From assembly GCA_020637445.1 (NCBI GenBank), contig JACJVZ010000001.1, positions 1,736,001 to 1,800,000 of the forward strand: a stretch of DNA of 64,000 nucleotides, read 5' to 3'. A model generated the notes under the pieces. That model searched no databases and had not been told where the DNA came from. It worked only from the letters and a program-made list of their open reading frames with translations. Within the stretch, counting starts at the first letter, position 1. Every line of letters begins with the position of its first letter. This document shows positions 25,146-35,290 of the stretch, one piece after another. A program made the translations under genes and the position numbers. Source of the DNA: Calditrichota bacterium. GTDB taxonomy: Bacteria; Electryoneota; RPQS01.

Positions 25146-28100
25146 TTAATTTTGGCTTGACTGCGGCAAAACGGCCAACAAATCCAAAGCCCGCTGGAGA
25201 TCGGGGTTCAGTTTGAGGGCGTTTTGCGCGGCGCTGCGAGACTCTTCGAACAGCCCGTTGTCAAAACTTGCGGAAGCAAGCTCATACCACAACTGCGGAT
25301 CGTCCGGACAAGCGGAAGTCGCTTGCCGCAAGTAGAAGAGAGCTTCTTCGGGGAAGCCGAGACCCAAGTTTGCTTGTGCGATCTCTTGCAGCTTGGATGC
25401 GCGTAAGCAAGCGGCGTCATCGAGTGCTTCGAGCGCGGACAGGGCTCGCACTCGCTGTGCATTCAGTGTGATAAACGGCAAGTCCGACCTGAGACGCGCG
25501 GCCGTTTCCCACAGTCCGGCCGAGCGGTCGAGGTCACCGAGCATTTCGTAAATGGTCGCGGCGTCGACGTAGGCGTGAATTTCGTCCGGATTGGTTTCAG
25601 TTGACTTCACATAGAGTTTGGCGGCGCGTTCGAGATTATCGCGCGAAATCGTGCCGTCAAGGTCCGTGTCATTCCACAGCGCGAGAGCTTCATCACATGT
25701 CTTGGGGTGGCCGCTCGGCTCGTCATCGTCGTAGCTTTCAATTTCGGGCACGTCGATCCGGCTGTTTTCCCAATTCCTGAGCGCCGTCGAGTCGCTTGCG
25801 ATTCGATTCATGTCCGTTTTCTTTGCAATCAGCGCAGGGTCGTCAGGCGTAAGCGCGACCAGCCGGCTGAATGCGCGCGCGGCTTCCACAGCAAAACCGT
25901 GGCGTTCGCAGAGCATCGCGTAGTTGAGCAGAAGATGCTTGTCTTCCGGTCTTTTCTCAAGCTCCCGGCGGAGGATTTGCACCGCGTCGAGGATTTGCCC
26001 GTCGTTATAGAAGTCGGCAGCCAATCCAACTTGGATTTCCGCCGAATCCGGATAGGCAGCGGCGAGGCGGCGAATGCGCAGTTTCTCGGACATGCGCGGA
26101 AGCACTGTCAGAATACCTTTGCCTTCGGGAGACGATTCAATCCCGCGCAATACAACGGCGGCGGAATCGTATTCGCCCATCGCAAGCTCGGTACGGAGTA
26201 AGTTTATGCGCGCGTAAGAATGCTCAGGCTTCTCCGCGATAGCAAGTTCGAGTTCGTTCTTTGCGTCGTCAAACCGTCCCGCGTTCATGTAAAAGAGTCC
26301 GAGCGAATTGCGAACGGTGGCATCTTCCGGCACGCGCGCGAGGTAGTTTTCGAAATGACGAATTTTTTCGGGACATGCATTCAGGTGGTGCTCGACGTTC
26401 GCATCGTGAATGCCTGCATCGGCGGCAACCACGGCGGCTTCGGCAAATTTCGATTGATCTCCGGTGAGAAATCCGAGCGTGAGCCTGCGACCCAAATCTT
26501 CGTAAGCGTCCATCTTGACGTCAAAGCTGTCGGGCGGCGAGCTTTTGGGATTGATGTAGGAGCGAATCGATTCTTGAAAACGCACAAGATCGACGCAGTT
26601 GTCGTTGCCTTGCCGATCTTGTTCAATAATGAACTGCGCATAGGGCAAGTCGTCGGTGCTGACTTTGTCAAAGCCCGAGAGCATCTTCTCGACGCCATCT
26701 TCACCGAGCGAGAAGAAGCTCAGGAATTTTTCGGGAGTATCAACACCGAATTCGGCCAATCCGCCCTTCTCGTACAATGGCTCGAGGCGCTTCGCCAAAT
26801 CATTGTAGTCGATGTCGAGTCTTTCGGGAGTTCCGAGCATCAGAAACTGCGAAGATCCGTGAATGACCCAGACGCTCATGTGCGGGAAGACGCTGCGGAA
26901 CGTGTTCAGAATGACTTTGATCGCGTCGGCGGGCAAGGGAATCAGAGCCCACTGACAAAATATTCCGCCGGGTTTCAACCGACTTTGAACGAGCTTGTAG
27001 AATTCTTGTGAATAAAGCGTCCACGAGTCGAACATTTTGGGATTCGTGGCGTCGGAGATAATCAAAGAGTATTGTTTGGGATCGAGCAGCAGCGCATTGC
27101 GGCCGTCATTGACGACCTGATGGAAGTTTGGCTGATTGTAGACGTCGAGATTCTCGCGCGTGTATGCTTCCGCAATGCCACGAATGTCGGGATTCAAGTC
27201 GACGACGTCGAGCGAGCGGACATTCGTGGCCGTAGCTCCCGCGGACATGCCCGCACCGAACGCGATCATCAGCGCATCGTCAGGGTTCTCATGCACGACA
27301 GTGGGAAGCAGTCCCAAGAGCTTGAAGAGCTGTACGTGCCACAGGCGGGACGACGCTTCGTTTACGGCATTGAGGTGAAAATCTTTGTAGCCGAGCTTGT
27401 TGAAATCGTAGACCAGAACGTTCGCGACTTTGCCTTCTTTGTAGTAGACGATATCCGCATAAGGATGCGCAGCTTGAAAAAGACTTTTGAAGATATCTTT
27501 GGGAGCCGTGAAAACCAACGCCGCGATAGCGACTCCGAACAAAACGGCCCACGTCGGTCGGGCACGCGGCGTCACCACGGCAAACAGGGGCAAAAGTGCG
27601 GCGACAAAATTCAGCGAAGCAACTAACAACACGCCGTAGAGCAGGCCAAGCTCGGGAAGAATGATGAACCCCGCCGTAAACGCGCCGAAGATTGCACCGA
27701 CCGTATTGACTGCATAAACCGTCCCGACACTTGTGCCCTCGCGGTTCGTGCCTTTGCGGCAGATTTGAATCGCGAGCGGAACGGCGATGCCCATCATTAC
27801 CGTCGGGCCAATCATAATCAAAGCCGTTTTGGCAAGAGTCAACGTCTCGTCGAAATTGTCATAGAGCGACGAATGGAAAATCTTGAACAGAAACGGAGTG
27901 GCATAGGAGATTGCGCCGATCCCGACTTGCAAGCCGACGAAGAGTTTGACCGGACTCTTGCTGTTTGAAAGGAAACGCGCGTAAAGCAAGCTGCCGAGCG
28001 CGATGCCGATCAGGAACGTGCCGAGTATCGCCGTGAAGGAATAGATGTTGTTGTGCAGGAACAAATTGAGCATACGGGTCCAGAAGACTTCGTAGGCCAG

Positions 28101-28850
28101 CGCGCAGTAGCCCGATATGCCGATGCTCAACAAGACCATTTTCACAGCCAACGGACTTTGGGCGAAAGTCGAAGGTTCAGAATCAGAAGGCTCTTCCTTT
28201 GCGCTCGCGACGGCTTCTTGGGGATTTTTTCCCAGCGACCACGCGATCAGCGCCACGCCGAGATTAATCGCGACGGCCACCCAAGTGGTATGCTGCATGC
28301 CGAGTTCGCGCAGGAGAAAATAACCACAAGCAAAAGTTCCGAGCACAGCGCCGATAGTGTTCAGTCCGTAGAGAAAACCGGTTTCGAATCCTATCTTCGA
28401 TTCGACACTCGTGAAACGCTTGATCAGCACGGGCAGCGTGCCCCCCATAAGGAACGTGGGAACTCCAATGATCAGAAAGCTGACCAAGAAGCGCACAAGG
28501 TTCAGCGTGACGATGTTTGTCGCGGCTCCTTTGTACAGCCACACATAGAGCGGCGTCGCGGCATCGAGTACGAGCGGAAAGAGCAATGCAAAAATGCCGA
28601 CCCCAGCTTCGAGGACGGCATAGACGCGAATCAATGATCGCGGTTTACGGTCAATATACTTTCCAAGTACGTAACTGCCGGCGGCAAGTCCGCCCATAAA
28701 CGCACTGAGCACAGTGCTCGTGGCGAGCATGGTATTGCCAAAGACAAGTACAAGCAGTCTTGTCCAGACGATTTGGTAGATCAGTCCGGAAACACCTGAC
28801 AGCAAAAAGAGCGAATAAATTAGGAATCTGTAGCTTCGATTATCGGACAC
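25146..28850 (-). CDS. Fused MFS-type membrane / spermidine-synthase-like / TPR protein
   Basis: A 1234-aa protein. Residues 1 to about 445 form around 12 hydrophobic helices in two sets of six ('LLSGVSGLIYQIVWTRLLVL' and 'SIGISGYCALAYEVFWTRML' open each half, showing internal duplication). Residues about 465-690 are a spermidine-synthase-like Rossmann domain ('MIAFGAGMSAGATAT', 'LDVVDLNPDI', 'SLIISDATNPKM'). From about 790 to the end are tetratricopeptide repeats ('LGLFYMNAGRFDDAKNELELA'). Such fusions are common in FCB and related phyla, and their substrate is not established. Start GTG at 28850, without a clear ribosome binding site. Confidence 0.85.
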   Translation of the reverse strand: MSDNRSYRFLIYSLFLLSGVSGLIYQIVWTRLLVLVFGNTMLATSTVLSAFMGGLAAGSYVLGKYIDRKPRSLIRVYAVLEAGVGIFALLFPLVLDAATPLYVWLYKGAATNIVTLNLVRFLVSFLIIGVPTFLMGGTLPVLIKRFTSVESKIGFETGFLYGLNTIGAVLGTFACGYFLLRELGMQHTTWVAVAINLGVALIAWSLGKNPQEAVASAKEEPSDSEPSTFAQSPLAVKMVLLSIGISGYCALAYEVFWTRMLNLFLHNNIYSFTAILGTFLIGIALGSLLYARFLSNSKSPVKLFVGLQVGIGAISYATPFLFKIFHSSLYDNFDETLTLAKTALIMIGPTVMMGIAVPLAIQICRKGTNREGTSVGTVYAVNTVGAIFGAFTAGFIILPELGLLYGVLLVASLNFVAALLPLFAVVTPRARPTWAVLFGVAIAALVFTAPKDIFKSLFQAAHPYADIVYYKEGKVANVLVYDFNKLGYKDFHLNAVNEASSRLWHVQLFKLLGLLPTVVHENPDDALMIAFGAGMSAGATATNVRSLDVVDLNPDIRGIAEAYTRENLDVYNQPNFHQVVNDGRNALLLDPKQYSLIISDATNPKMFDSWTLYSQEFYKLVQSRLKPGGIFCQWALIPLPADAIKVILNTFRSVFPHMSVWVIHGSSQFLMLGTPERLDIDYNDLAKRLEPLYEKGGLAEFGVDTPEKFLSFFSLGEDGVEKMLSGFDKVSTDDLPYAQFIIEQDRQGNDNCVDLVRFQESIRSYINPKSSPPDSFDVKMDAYEDLGRRLTLGFLTGDQSKFAEAAVVAADAGIHDANVEHHLNACPEKIRHFENYLARVPEDATVRNSLGLFYMNAGRFDDAKNELELAIAEKPEHSYARINLLRTELAMGEYDSAAVVLRGIESSPEGKGILTVLPRMSEKLRIRRLAAAYPDSAEIQVGLAADFYNDGQILDAVQILRRELEKRPEDKHLLLNYAMLCERHGFAVEAARAFSRLVALTPDDPALIAKKTDMNRIASDSTALRNWENSRIDVPEIESYDDDEPSGHPKTCDEALALWNDTDLDGTISRDNLERAAKLYVKSTETNPDEIHAYVDAATIYEMLGDLDRSAGLWETAARLRSDLPFITLNAQRVRALSALEALDDAACLRASKLQEIAQANLGLGFPEEALFYLRQATSACPDDPQLWYELASASFDNGLFEESRSAAQNALKLNPDLQRALDLLAVLPQSSQN

Positions 28851-29405
28851 AATAATGACTCATTGGGGCAAGATATAACGTTTTGAATTCAATTAAATAT
28901 AATGCCTTGGGCGATGAATAGCAAATAGATAGTGAAAACAATCACTTACTCGAAATTCAAGCGGCAAGGTCTCATTTTAACCTCCTCCGGACGGCGAAGT
29001 TGCCGAGAACTTAGCCAAGCCGTCGGTGGAAGAGAAACGATGCCGCACCGTCATTTGGCCAAATGTAAACTGATATCCCAAAGTAAAGAACGACTCTGGT
29101 ATGCTCCAGTTTCCGGAAAGCAGGAAGAGGCGACGTACTGACACGTTCGTATTTAGAGCACCCCGGCTCGTCGATGAATATCAACGACTTTGCGGTATAT
29201 GAAATATCCGGTATTGAAGTTCATAGATTTAGAACAAGACAATGTCACATTTTGAGGCACGAAGTCAACGATAAGAAAAGTTTTTTTGCATAAGCGTTAT
29301 GTGAGAGCCTCACAGAACGAAACTAAATTGATTCGTAACAATGTACCATGCATCAAACGTAAGTGGGAGAGAACCTTTCAATCCTCTATCAAAGGGAGCA
29401 TTTGC
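28851..29405. other. Intergenic region of about 555 bases, no gene seen
   Basis: It separates divergent genes. The left half is AT-rich. Short open frames (for example 28932-29141) lack ribosome binding sites and protein-like composition. An in-frame extension of the next gene reaches back to 29286 but has no signal peptide or start support. Confidence 0.5.
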
Positions 29406-31238
29406 ATGAAGCATGCGTTACGGGAGAGTTTGTATGTATACCTGGTCTTGGTAACAACGTTACCGTTGATCGGCGCAACCATTACGGTAGATCAAAGCAC
29501 AGACCCGATTGACATCGATTGGCAAACTGCGACCATCGCGGATTTGCCGGGGCCGAACGGACGCGTTTCGTTTTCTGAGGCGAACATCGTCGCGAACAAT
29601 ACGCCGGGCAAAGACACGATCCTATTCGCGGTTCCTCAGAACGAGTGGGTATTTCAGTTTCAATATCCCGGCAGAGCTGTGATCCAATCTTCGTACACGT
29701 TTTTCTGGAGAGCATTCGAACCAGTGGTTGTAGACGGCAGGTCTCAAACGGCTTTCACCGGAGATACGAATCCTGACGGTGCGGAGGTTACGTTGTTTGG
29801 CGGCGAATACTATATGAACGCCGGAGAAAGCGAGCTTTACGGGTTTGACAGCGGCAGCATGAACGTCAGCGAATCCGACAACTACGTTAGCGGCAACACG
29901 GGGTTCATGAATCTTTCGATATTTGGCGGCAGCGGAAATGTCATTGAAGGGAACACGCTTGGAACCATCAAGATCGACCGCTCTGACAGCAATCTTGTAA
30001 TCGGCAATGTGTGCAACCGGATTCGAGTTTGGGGTTTTTCGAGCACGGAACGGAACTACGGCGTAGTCATAGGCGGGCCGGAGCTTGGCGACCGGAACAT
30101 CATTCTTGGATATGGCTCAATCAACAGCGAGGGATTGCCCGCCGGTCACGCGATTCAACTGTTCGAAACCGACGGTGCACTAATCGAGAACAACTGGATC
30201 GGCACATCGGCAAACGGCTTGGCGCAGGGAAACACCCTGTGTACCATGGGAATCAGCTTCGAGTCCGGAAATTTGAACACAGTCGTTCGAGACAACTTGA
30301 TTTCCGGAATACTCGGCCACGGGACAGGTCCCCATCATGCGGGTCAGCTGTTCGGCAGAGGAATCATGCTTGGAGGAATGATCGATAACGTGGTCATCGA
30401 AAACAATGTGATCGGGCCCGACGCGAACGGAGATCCGACTCTTGGCAGCGTAATCGGAATCGAGATTGGGACCTACAACTACCTCGGGATTTCGGACCTC
30501 GTGATTTTGGACAACGTCATCGCAGGGCACCGTTTCGAAGGCGTAACGGTGGGAAACAATGTGGCTCAATCACGTCTGAGCCGCAATCTTATGTTTGCTA
30601 ACGTGAGTTTGGGAATTGATTTGATCCCAAGCGGTTTCGGATACGGCGTGACACCGAATGACGTCTTGGATGGAGACACGGGCGGCAACGGTTTGCAGAA
30701 CTTCCCAGTATTGACGGGAGCGGCAAAGAACGGGACATCAGTGGAAATTAGTGGAACACTTGGCAGCGCCGCAAACCTGACCTACACACTTGAGTTTTTT
30801 GCGTCACCGGAGTGCCACGCAACGGGCAACGGTGAAGGACAAATGTATGTGGGCAGCACGGCAGTGACTACGGACGGCTCGGGCAACGCAGCGTTTGACG
30901 CAACCTTTCCGGTATCCGTTCCGAACGGATGGGTGGTTTCTTCAACCGCAACACTTGAACCGGCAGGTTTGACATCGGAGTTTTCGGAATGCCTGCCGGT
31001 CACATCTGCTCCATGTTCCGAAATTCCGGCAAATGTCACACTCATGATTGACGGAGCCGGCGCGCATTTGCAGTGGACAGCAACGACTGATGCCACAGAC
31101 TACGAGGTGTTTGCGGCGGCATCGTCAGAAGAGTCATTCATTTCTCTCGGCAATACCGGTGGTATGACGTCATTTACGGACGCAACCTACGCGGACTTCG
31201 ACATGCGTCAATATTATGTCGTCGCAGTGTGCGAATAG
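29406..31238 (+). CDS. Secreted parallel beta-helix protein
   Basis: A 610-aa protein from ATG 29406 (after AAAGGGAG), with a signal peptide (about 1-27, 'LVLVTTLPLIGATITVD'). Much of the chain is repeated short strands rich in N and G ('VIEGNTLGTIKIDRSDSN', 'VVIENNVIGPDANGDP', 'NVIAGHRFEGVTVGNNV'), the pattern of right-handed beta-helix (PbH1/NosD-like) proteins, which often bind or cleave polysaccharides. The C-terminus is two beta-sandwich-like segments, the last fibronectin-III-like ('GAHLQWTATTDATDYEVFA'). It has no type IX sorting domain, so its route out differs or it stays in the periplasm. No catalytic residues can be assigned. Confidence 0.82.
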   Translation: MKHALRESLYVYLVLVTTLPLIGATITVDQSTDPIDIDWQTATIADLPGPNGRVSFSEANIVANNTPGKDTILFAVPQNEWVFQFQYPGRAVIQSSYTFFWRAFEPVVVDGRSQTAFTGDTNPDGAEVTLFGGEYYMNAGESELYGFDSGSMNVSESDNYVSGNTGFMNLSIFGGSGNVIEGNTLGTIKIDRSDSNLVIGNVCNRIRVWGFSSTERNYGVVIGGPELGDRNIILGYGSINSEGLPAGHAIQLFETDGALIENNWIGTSANGLAQGNTLCTMGISFESGNLNTVVRDNLISGILGHGTGPHHAGQLFGRGIMLGGMIDNVVIENNVIGPDANGDPTLGSVIGIEIGTYNYLGISDLVILDNVIAGHRFEGVTVGNNVAQSRLSRNLMFANVSLGIDLIPSGFGYGVTPNDVLDGDTGGNGLQNFPVLTGAAKNGTSVEISGTLGSAANLTYTLEFFASPECHATGNGEGQMYVGSTAVTTDGSGNAAFDATFPVSVPNGWVVSSTATLEPAGLTSEFSECLPVTSAPCSEIPANVTLMIDGAGAHLQWTATTDATDYEVFAAASSEESFISLGNTGGMTSFTDATYADFDMRQYYVVAVCE

Positions 31239-31260
31239 TTCGCTTGCCGAAACAACAAGA

Positions 31261-31286
31261 AAGGGCTCGCAGTACGCGAGCCCTTT
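31261..31286. terminator. Bidirectional terminator between the beta-helix gene and the TonB receptor gene
   Basis: Arms AAGGGCTCGC and GCGAGCCCTT with a five-base loop, then TTTT; an A-run on the other side allows use by the convergent minus-strand gene. Confidence 0.75.
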
Positions 31287-31309
31287 TGTCCTACGAAACG
31301 AGGCAGTGT

Positions 31310-33709
31310 TTAGAAATCATCCATCGAGTCGTTTCCGCCGTCGCGGCTGCCGCGCTGTTTCTTGAAGTTGTTGAACGAGAAGCCGAGACTAAGCGTGACG
31401 ACAGGGGCGTCCATCGAAAAGTAGTTGTAGGAATACAATCCCGGAGACTCGGACGTGGACTCGCGTTTTCCCGAACCGAAGATATCGCGCACTTGAATGG
31501 CGGCATTAAGACGCTTCTCGAAGAAATCGCGGCGCAGTCCTGCGTTGCAAATGAAGCTGGCTTCCGATTTTTCCTGCGCCGTCACTTCGGGTCCTTCGTA
31601 CTGCGCGTCAATTTGCAGCTTCGTGTTGCGATCCAGCGCGGTGATGTTATTCAGTTTGAACTCATAGCTGAAATCGTGATTGTCGAAAGAATAGTCGTTA
31701 AAACTCCCTTTGACGCGTTGATCAAACAGGCTTCCCGTCAAGGTCGTGGTCCATCCGCGTCTCCACGAAATATCCGTGCGCGCTTCGACACCGAGCGAGA
31801 ATTCCTGACCGACGTTTTCAGGGCGCTGCAGCGTCACATTCTCTGCATAGGCGCTGCGAATCCGCTCAACGGTGTTGTGCTGAATCCGGTAGAAGCCTTC
31901 GAGCGAAGCGAACTGTTTCAAAAACTCCGTCTGATACCCCGTTTCATAAGAATCGATGAATTCGGGCTTGAGCTCGGGGTTGCCCTGCCTGACAGAATAC
32001 GAATTCTCCCACGACAAGAACGGTTCAAGTTCCCACGGACGGGCATGTTCGACGCGGCGGGTGTAGCTTGCCATAAGCTGCTTGTGTCCGCCGAGAGAAT
32101 AGGCCGTGTGTGCGGAGGGGTAAATGTCGAAACGATCAATTTTGAATTCTTCGCTGGTTTTGACCTGTTCGATTTTCCGGTAGAGATATTCGCCGCGCAA
32201 TCCGGCTTGATACTCAAACCTGCCGATTGTGTTCGAGTACATCGTGTAGGCGGCGGGCAAAGTGCGGCGGAATTTCGTCGAATTGGTGAATTGCTCGTTA
32301 ACAGCGTAGTTACCCGTGGCTGTGTCGAGCACACTTTGCGAGGTGTTGTCTTCAAAGCCGCCGGCCTGCACGGAGACCCCGCTCTCGAACTTTCCGTTTT
32401 CGGAAAGGGGACGAACGTAGTCGGACTTCAGCTCCATTCGCATGCCGGGACCGTCTTCGCTGGTTGCGATGCCGTCGACGAGAACACCTGCAGGACTGAA
32501 CGTTTCATTCGTGCTGGTTTCGTCTCCGTCCCTCCTTCCGAAATTAAAATCCGCCGTCCACTTGTGATCTTCTTCCTTGAAGCGGTGCGTCCATCCCGCG
32601 AAACCGGAGACAAATTTGTGTTCCCGGTCGGAGTTGTTGCGGGAAGAGGTTACCAACTCGCCGTCGACCAAATCACTGAATTCTGTGTGCACATAGTCGG
32701 ACGTACCGCCGAACGCGTGCATTCCAAACCGTCCGCCGAAGACAAGATTATTCTGTGTTCCGAAGGGCATATCCAACTCCGCGCGCAGGCCGCCGAAATC
32801 GCGATTGCGACTCGAACTGCCGTCCGATTTCAATGTCGTGGTAACATCTTCGAAGGTCGTGCGGGTTTCTGACCGGGATTCTCCGGGGTTATGGTTGATG
32901 CCGAGATTTCCGCTGACGGTCAGAGTGGTTTTGCCGACCGGGCGAATGAGAGAGAAATCGCCGCCGCGCCGCTCTTTCGTAGAGGAACGAACATTGACCA
33001 GACCGGAGATGTTGCTCGTGCCGCGATGCAGCATGACGACATTGATAATTCCGGCGGTACCTTCGGCACTGTAGCGCGACGAGGGGTTGGTGATGATTTC
33101 AATTTTGTCAATGGTGGCCGCGGGAATCTGCTGAAGGGCATCGTTGGCGTCAAGAATTGAGGGCCGTCCGTCGATCATCACCGTGAAATTCGAGCTGCCG
33201 CGAAGTTTGACGTTGCCTTCAATATCCACCGAAACTGCGGGCGCATTTGCGAGAACGTCCGTGGCCGTGCCGTTGGGAATGATGTTTTGCTGTGCGACGT
33301 TTATGACCTTTTTTTCGACGTGGTACTCGACAGGCACGCGTTGGCCCTCGACTGTCACTTCGTCGGCATGCAGCGCAGAGGGCAACAAGAGGATACTGCC
33401 CAAGTCGACGGATTTGTTGTCGCGATTGAGCGTAATATCCGGAACGGTCTTAAGATTGTAGCCCAAGAAACTTACGCGCGCGAAGTATCTGCCGGGCCTT
33501 AAGCTGTCAAGTTTGAAGAACCCGTCCGGCCCGGCCGCAATACCTGAGACCTGCGAACTATCTCGTGAGCTATGGAGTATGAAAGTGGCATATTCAAGCG
33601 GATCGTTTGACAACGAGTCCCGGATTGAGCCGGAAATCGAAAAGACAGGCATTTGGGCCTGAGCGGCCGTCACAAGAAGTAGAGAGATAAATAGAATCAG
33701 GAGGCGCAA
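31310..33709 (-). CDS. TonB-dependent outer-membrane receptor, Bacteroidota-type with regulatory-like N-domain
   Basis: A 799-aa protein. Signal peptide (1-18, 'LLVTAAQAQ'), a carboxypeptidase-regulatory-like beta-sandwich (about 24-105, 'ISGSIRDSLSNDPLEYAT'), a plug domain (about 130-225, 'VLANAPAVSVDIEGNVKL' and 'IEIITNPSSRYSAEGTAGII'), and an outer-membrane beta-barrel ending in 'VTLSLGFSFNNFKKQ' plus a polar tail. It fits the outer-membrane-beta-barrel family of TonB receptors (CirA/FecA-like) that import large ligands or export products; the ligand is unknown. Start TTG at 33709 after AAAGGA. Confidence 0.9.
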   Translation of the reverse strand: MRLLILFISLLLVTAAQAQMPVFSISGSIRDSLSNDPLEYATFILHSSRDSSQVSGIAAGPDGFFKLDSLRPGRYFARVSFLGYNLKTVPDITLNRDNKSVDLGSILLLPSALHADEVTVEGQRVPVEYHVEKKVINVAQQNIIPNGTATDVLANAPAVSVDIEGNVKLRGSSNFTVMIDGRPSILDANDALQQIPAATIDKIEIITNPSSRYSAEGTAGIINVVMLHRGTSNISGLVNVRSSTKERRGGDFSLIRPVGKTTLTVSGNLGINHNPGESRSETRTTFEDVTTTLKSDGSSSRNRDFGGLRAELDMPFGTQNNLVFGGRFGMHAFGGTSDYVHTEFSDLVDGELVTSSRNNSDREHKFVSGFAGWTHRFKEEDHKWTADFNFGRRDGDETSTNETFSPAGVLVDGIATSEDGPGMRMELKSDYVRPLSENGKFESGVSVQAGGFEDNTSQSVLDTATGNYAVNEQFTNSTKFRRTLPAAYTMYSNTIGRFEYQAGLRGEYLYRKIEQVKTSEEFKIDRFDIYPSAHTAYSLGGHKQLMASYTRRVEHARPWELEPFLSWENSYSVRQGNPELKPEFIDSYETGYQTEFLKQFASLEGFYRIQHNTVERIRSAYAENVTLQRPENVGQEFSLGVEARTDISWRRGWTTTLTGSLFDQRVKGSFNDYSFDNHDFSYEFKLNNITALDRNTKLQIDAQYEGPEVTAQEKSEASFICNAGLRRDFFEKRLNAAIQVRDIFGSGKRESTSESPGLYSYNYFSMDAPVVTLSLGFSFNNFKKQRGSRDGGNDSMDDF

Positions 33710-33834
33710 GTGGTAATCCTTTTGTCAGTGTACGACCTTTAGACGCACGAGGAAGGGGTTTTGATTCCGGGCCGGACTTCCATTTTACGGAAAATCTGGC
33801 TAAATTCCACGGTTCCAAACATTAGTGAGGCGAG

Positions 33835-35085
33835 TTGAAGAGGCTTTTCAGCCAAGCAGGTGGACCAGGAGCGATGGTCAGAGCGGTGTGGGCGCTGGCT
33901 ATTAAGGGACTTCCGGCCCTTTATGGGTTGGGAGTCATTTTTGTGCTTTTGCGTGCCCTACCCGTTGAGGAATACGGGTCGTACGGCGTGGCATGGGCCT
34001 TTTTGAATGTCGCCGCGATGTGCACGCGTGGCTTGTGGGCCCTGACTCTTGTTCAGCGCTGGGCCTCGGGAGCCGGCGAACGCGTGCTGGGTACTATCGT
34101 CGGGCTGTCGCTGATCACAACTTTGATCGGGATCGCGGTGGGGGCCTTGCTGATGCCCGCCTTAGGCCTTTCTCCGATGGAGACTGCTCTGACGTGTCTC
34201 GCGCTGCTCATCTTGGTACCGCGGGATTTGGCGATTGCCTTAGGACAGGCAGAGAGCAAACTCCGGCGAGTCTTCATCATCGAGGCCTGCTATTTCTTTG
34301 GCAGTTTGGTCGGTTTTATCGTCTTAGCCCGGTTTGGCTTGTTGGTGGACGCAGAGACCGCTCTGATGGTGAATACGGGAGCGATTGTGATCTCGTCGTT
34401 GGCCGGGGTGTTCAGATATCCGCTGGTGCTTAGGCCGTCTTTTGAGTCTCACGGCTATCGCGACGTGGCGAGTTTCGGGAAGTGGACAGGCATCCTCGCC
34501 ATCGGAGACATCTATTTTCAGCAGGGAGATTTGCTCGTATTGAGCGCCGTTCAAAGCCCGGCACAATTGGCGCCGTATATCGCGGCAAAGACGTTTTTGC
34601 GTCTGTTTGCTTTGGTTTCTCAGGCCATGAACTTCCTGCTCTATCCCATGGCGGCCAGACTGGCAGCCGAAGGTGATTTGCCGAAACTTGCAAGCAAACT
34701 CAAGATTGCACTCGCGGGTGTTTGGGCAGTGGGAATTCCGGCCGCGTTGGCACTATGGTTTTATTCCGACCCCGTGATTCCTGCAATGTTGGGACACAAG
34801 TACACGGAAGCAATTCCGTTTGTGATTGCACTCTTGCCAGCCGCATTGCTCGAACCGATGTTTAGCACGGGCGCGAACATTCTGGTCGGCTTGGGTCAGC
34901 CTCGCCGGGCGATTCCTTTGATTGTGACCGTGGTTCTGCTGAATGCCGCGGCAAACATCGTGGTCGTGTCGCAGATGGGTCTGGAAGGAGCACCGTGGAT
35001 TTTGACGGCAAGCTATTTGGTGCTTGGGCTAATCTTGCAATTTCACCTGCGGAGGGTGCTCAGCCGGAGCAGAGTTCCAGAGTGA
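33835..35085 (+). CDS. Polysaccharide-biosynthesis flippase (Wzx/MATE-like)
   Basis: A 416-aa integral membrane protein with 11-12 hydrophobic helices. The opening 'LAIKGLPALYGLGVIFVL' followed by 'VEEYGSYGVAWAFLNVA' is the pattern of the oligosaccharide flippase family, which moves lipid-linked glycans across the inner membrane. No glycosyltransferase genes are adjacent, so the glycan cannot be named. The start may be TTG 33835 (after GTGAGGCGAG) or ATG 33874 (after CCAGGAGCG); I report the longer form. It is divergent from the TonB receptor gene. Confidence 0.8.
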   Translation: MKRLFSQAGGPGAMVRAVWALAIKGLPALYGLGVIFVLLRALPVEEYGSYGVAWAFLNVAAMCTRGLWALTLVQRWASGAGERVLGTIVGLSLITTLIGIAVGALLMPALGLSPMETALTCLALLILVPRDLAIALGQAESKLRRVFIIEACYFFGSLVGFIVLARFGLLVDAETALMVNTGAIVISSLAGVFRYPLVLRPSFESHGYRDVASFGKWTGILAIGDIYFQQGDLLVLSAVQSPAQLAPYIAAKTFLRLFALVSQAMNFLLYPMAARLAAEGDLPKLASKLKIALAGVWAVGIPAALALWFYSDPVIPAMLGHKYTEAIPFVIALLPAALLEPMFSTGANILVGLGQPRRAIPLIVTVVLLNAAANIVVVSQMGLEGAPWILTASYLVLGLILQFHLRRVLSRSRVPE

Positions 35086-35290
35086 GTATGTGAATAATCA
35101 TATGGTCCGCCATGAGGTATGAGCATCGCTTGAACATATGTTTAATCGCAAGAAGAATTTTTCAAGTGATGCTCAAGCTCTTGACACTGGGACAATCTGT
35201 GCTTAACATAGTGAAATATGGCCAAATGAGTTGAATTTTGAAACCGCTGACGTTGACGGCCTGATTTTCGAATGAAAATGCGGAGAATTT

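Noticed and set aside
31229..32872. 547-aa open frame on the plus strand
   Set aside because: It is antisense to the TonB-dependent receptor, which has clear domains and a ribosome binding site; composition is shadow-like.
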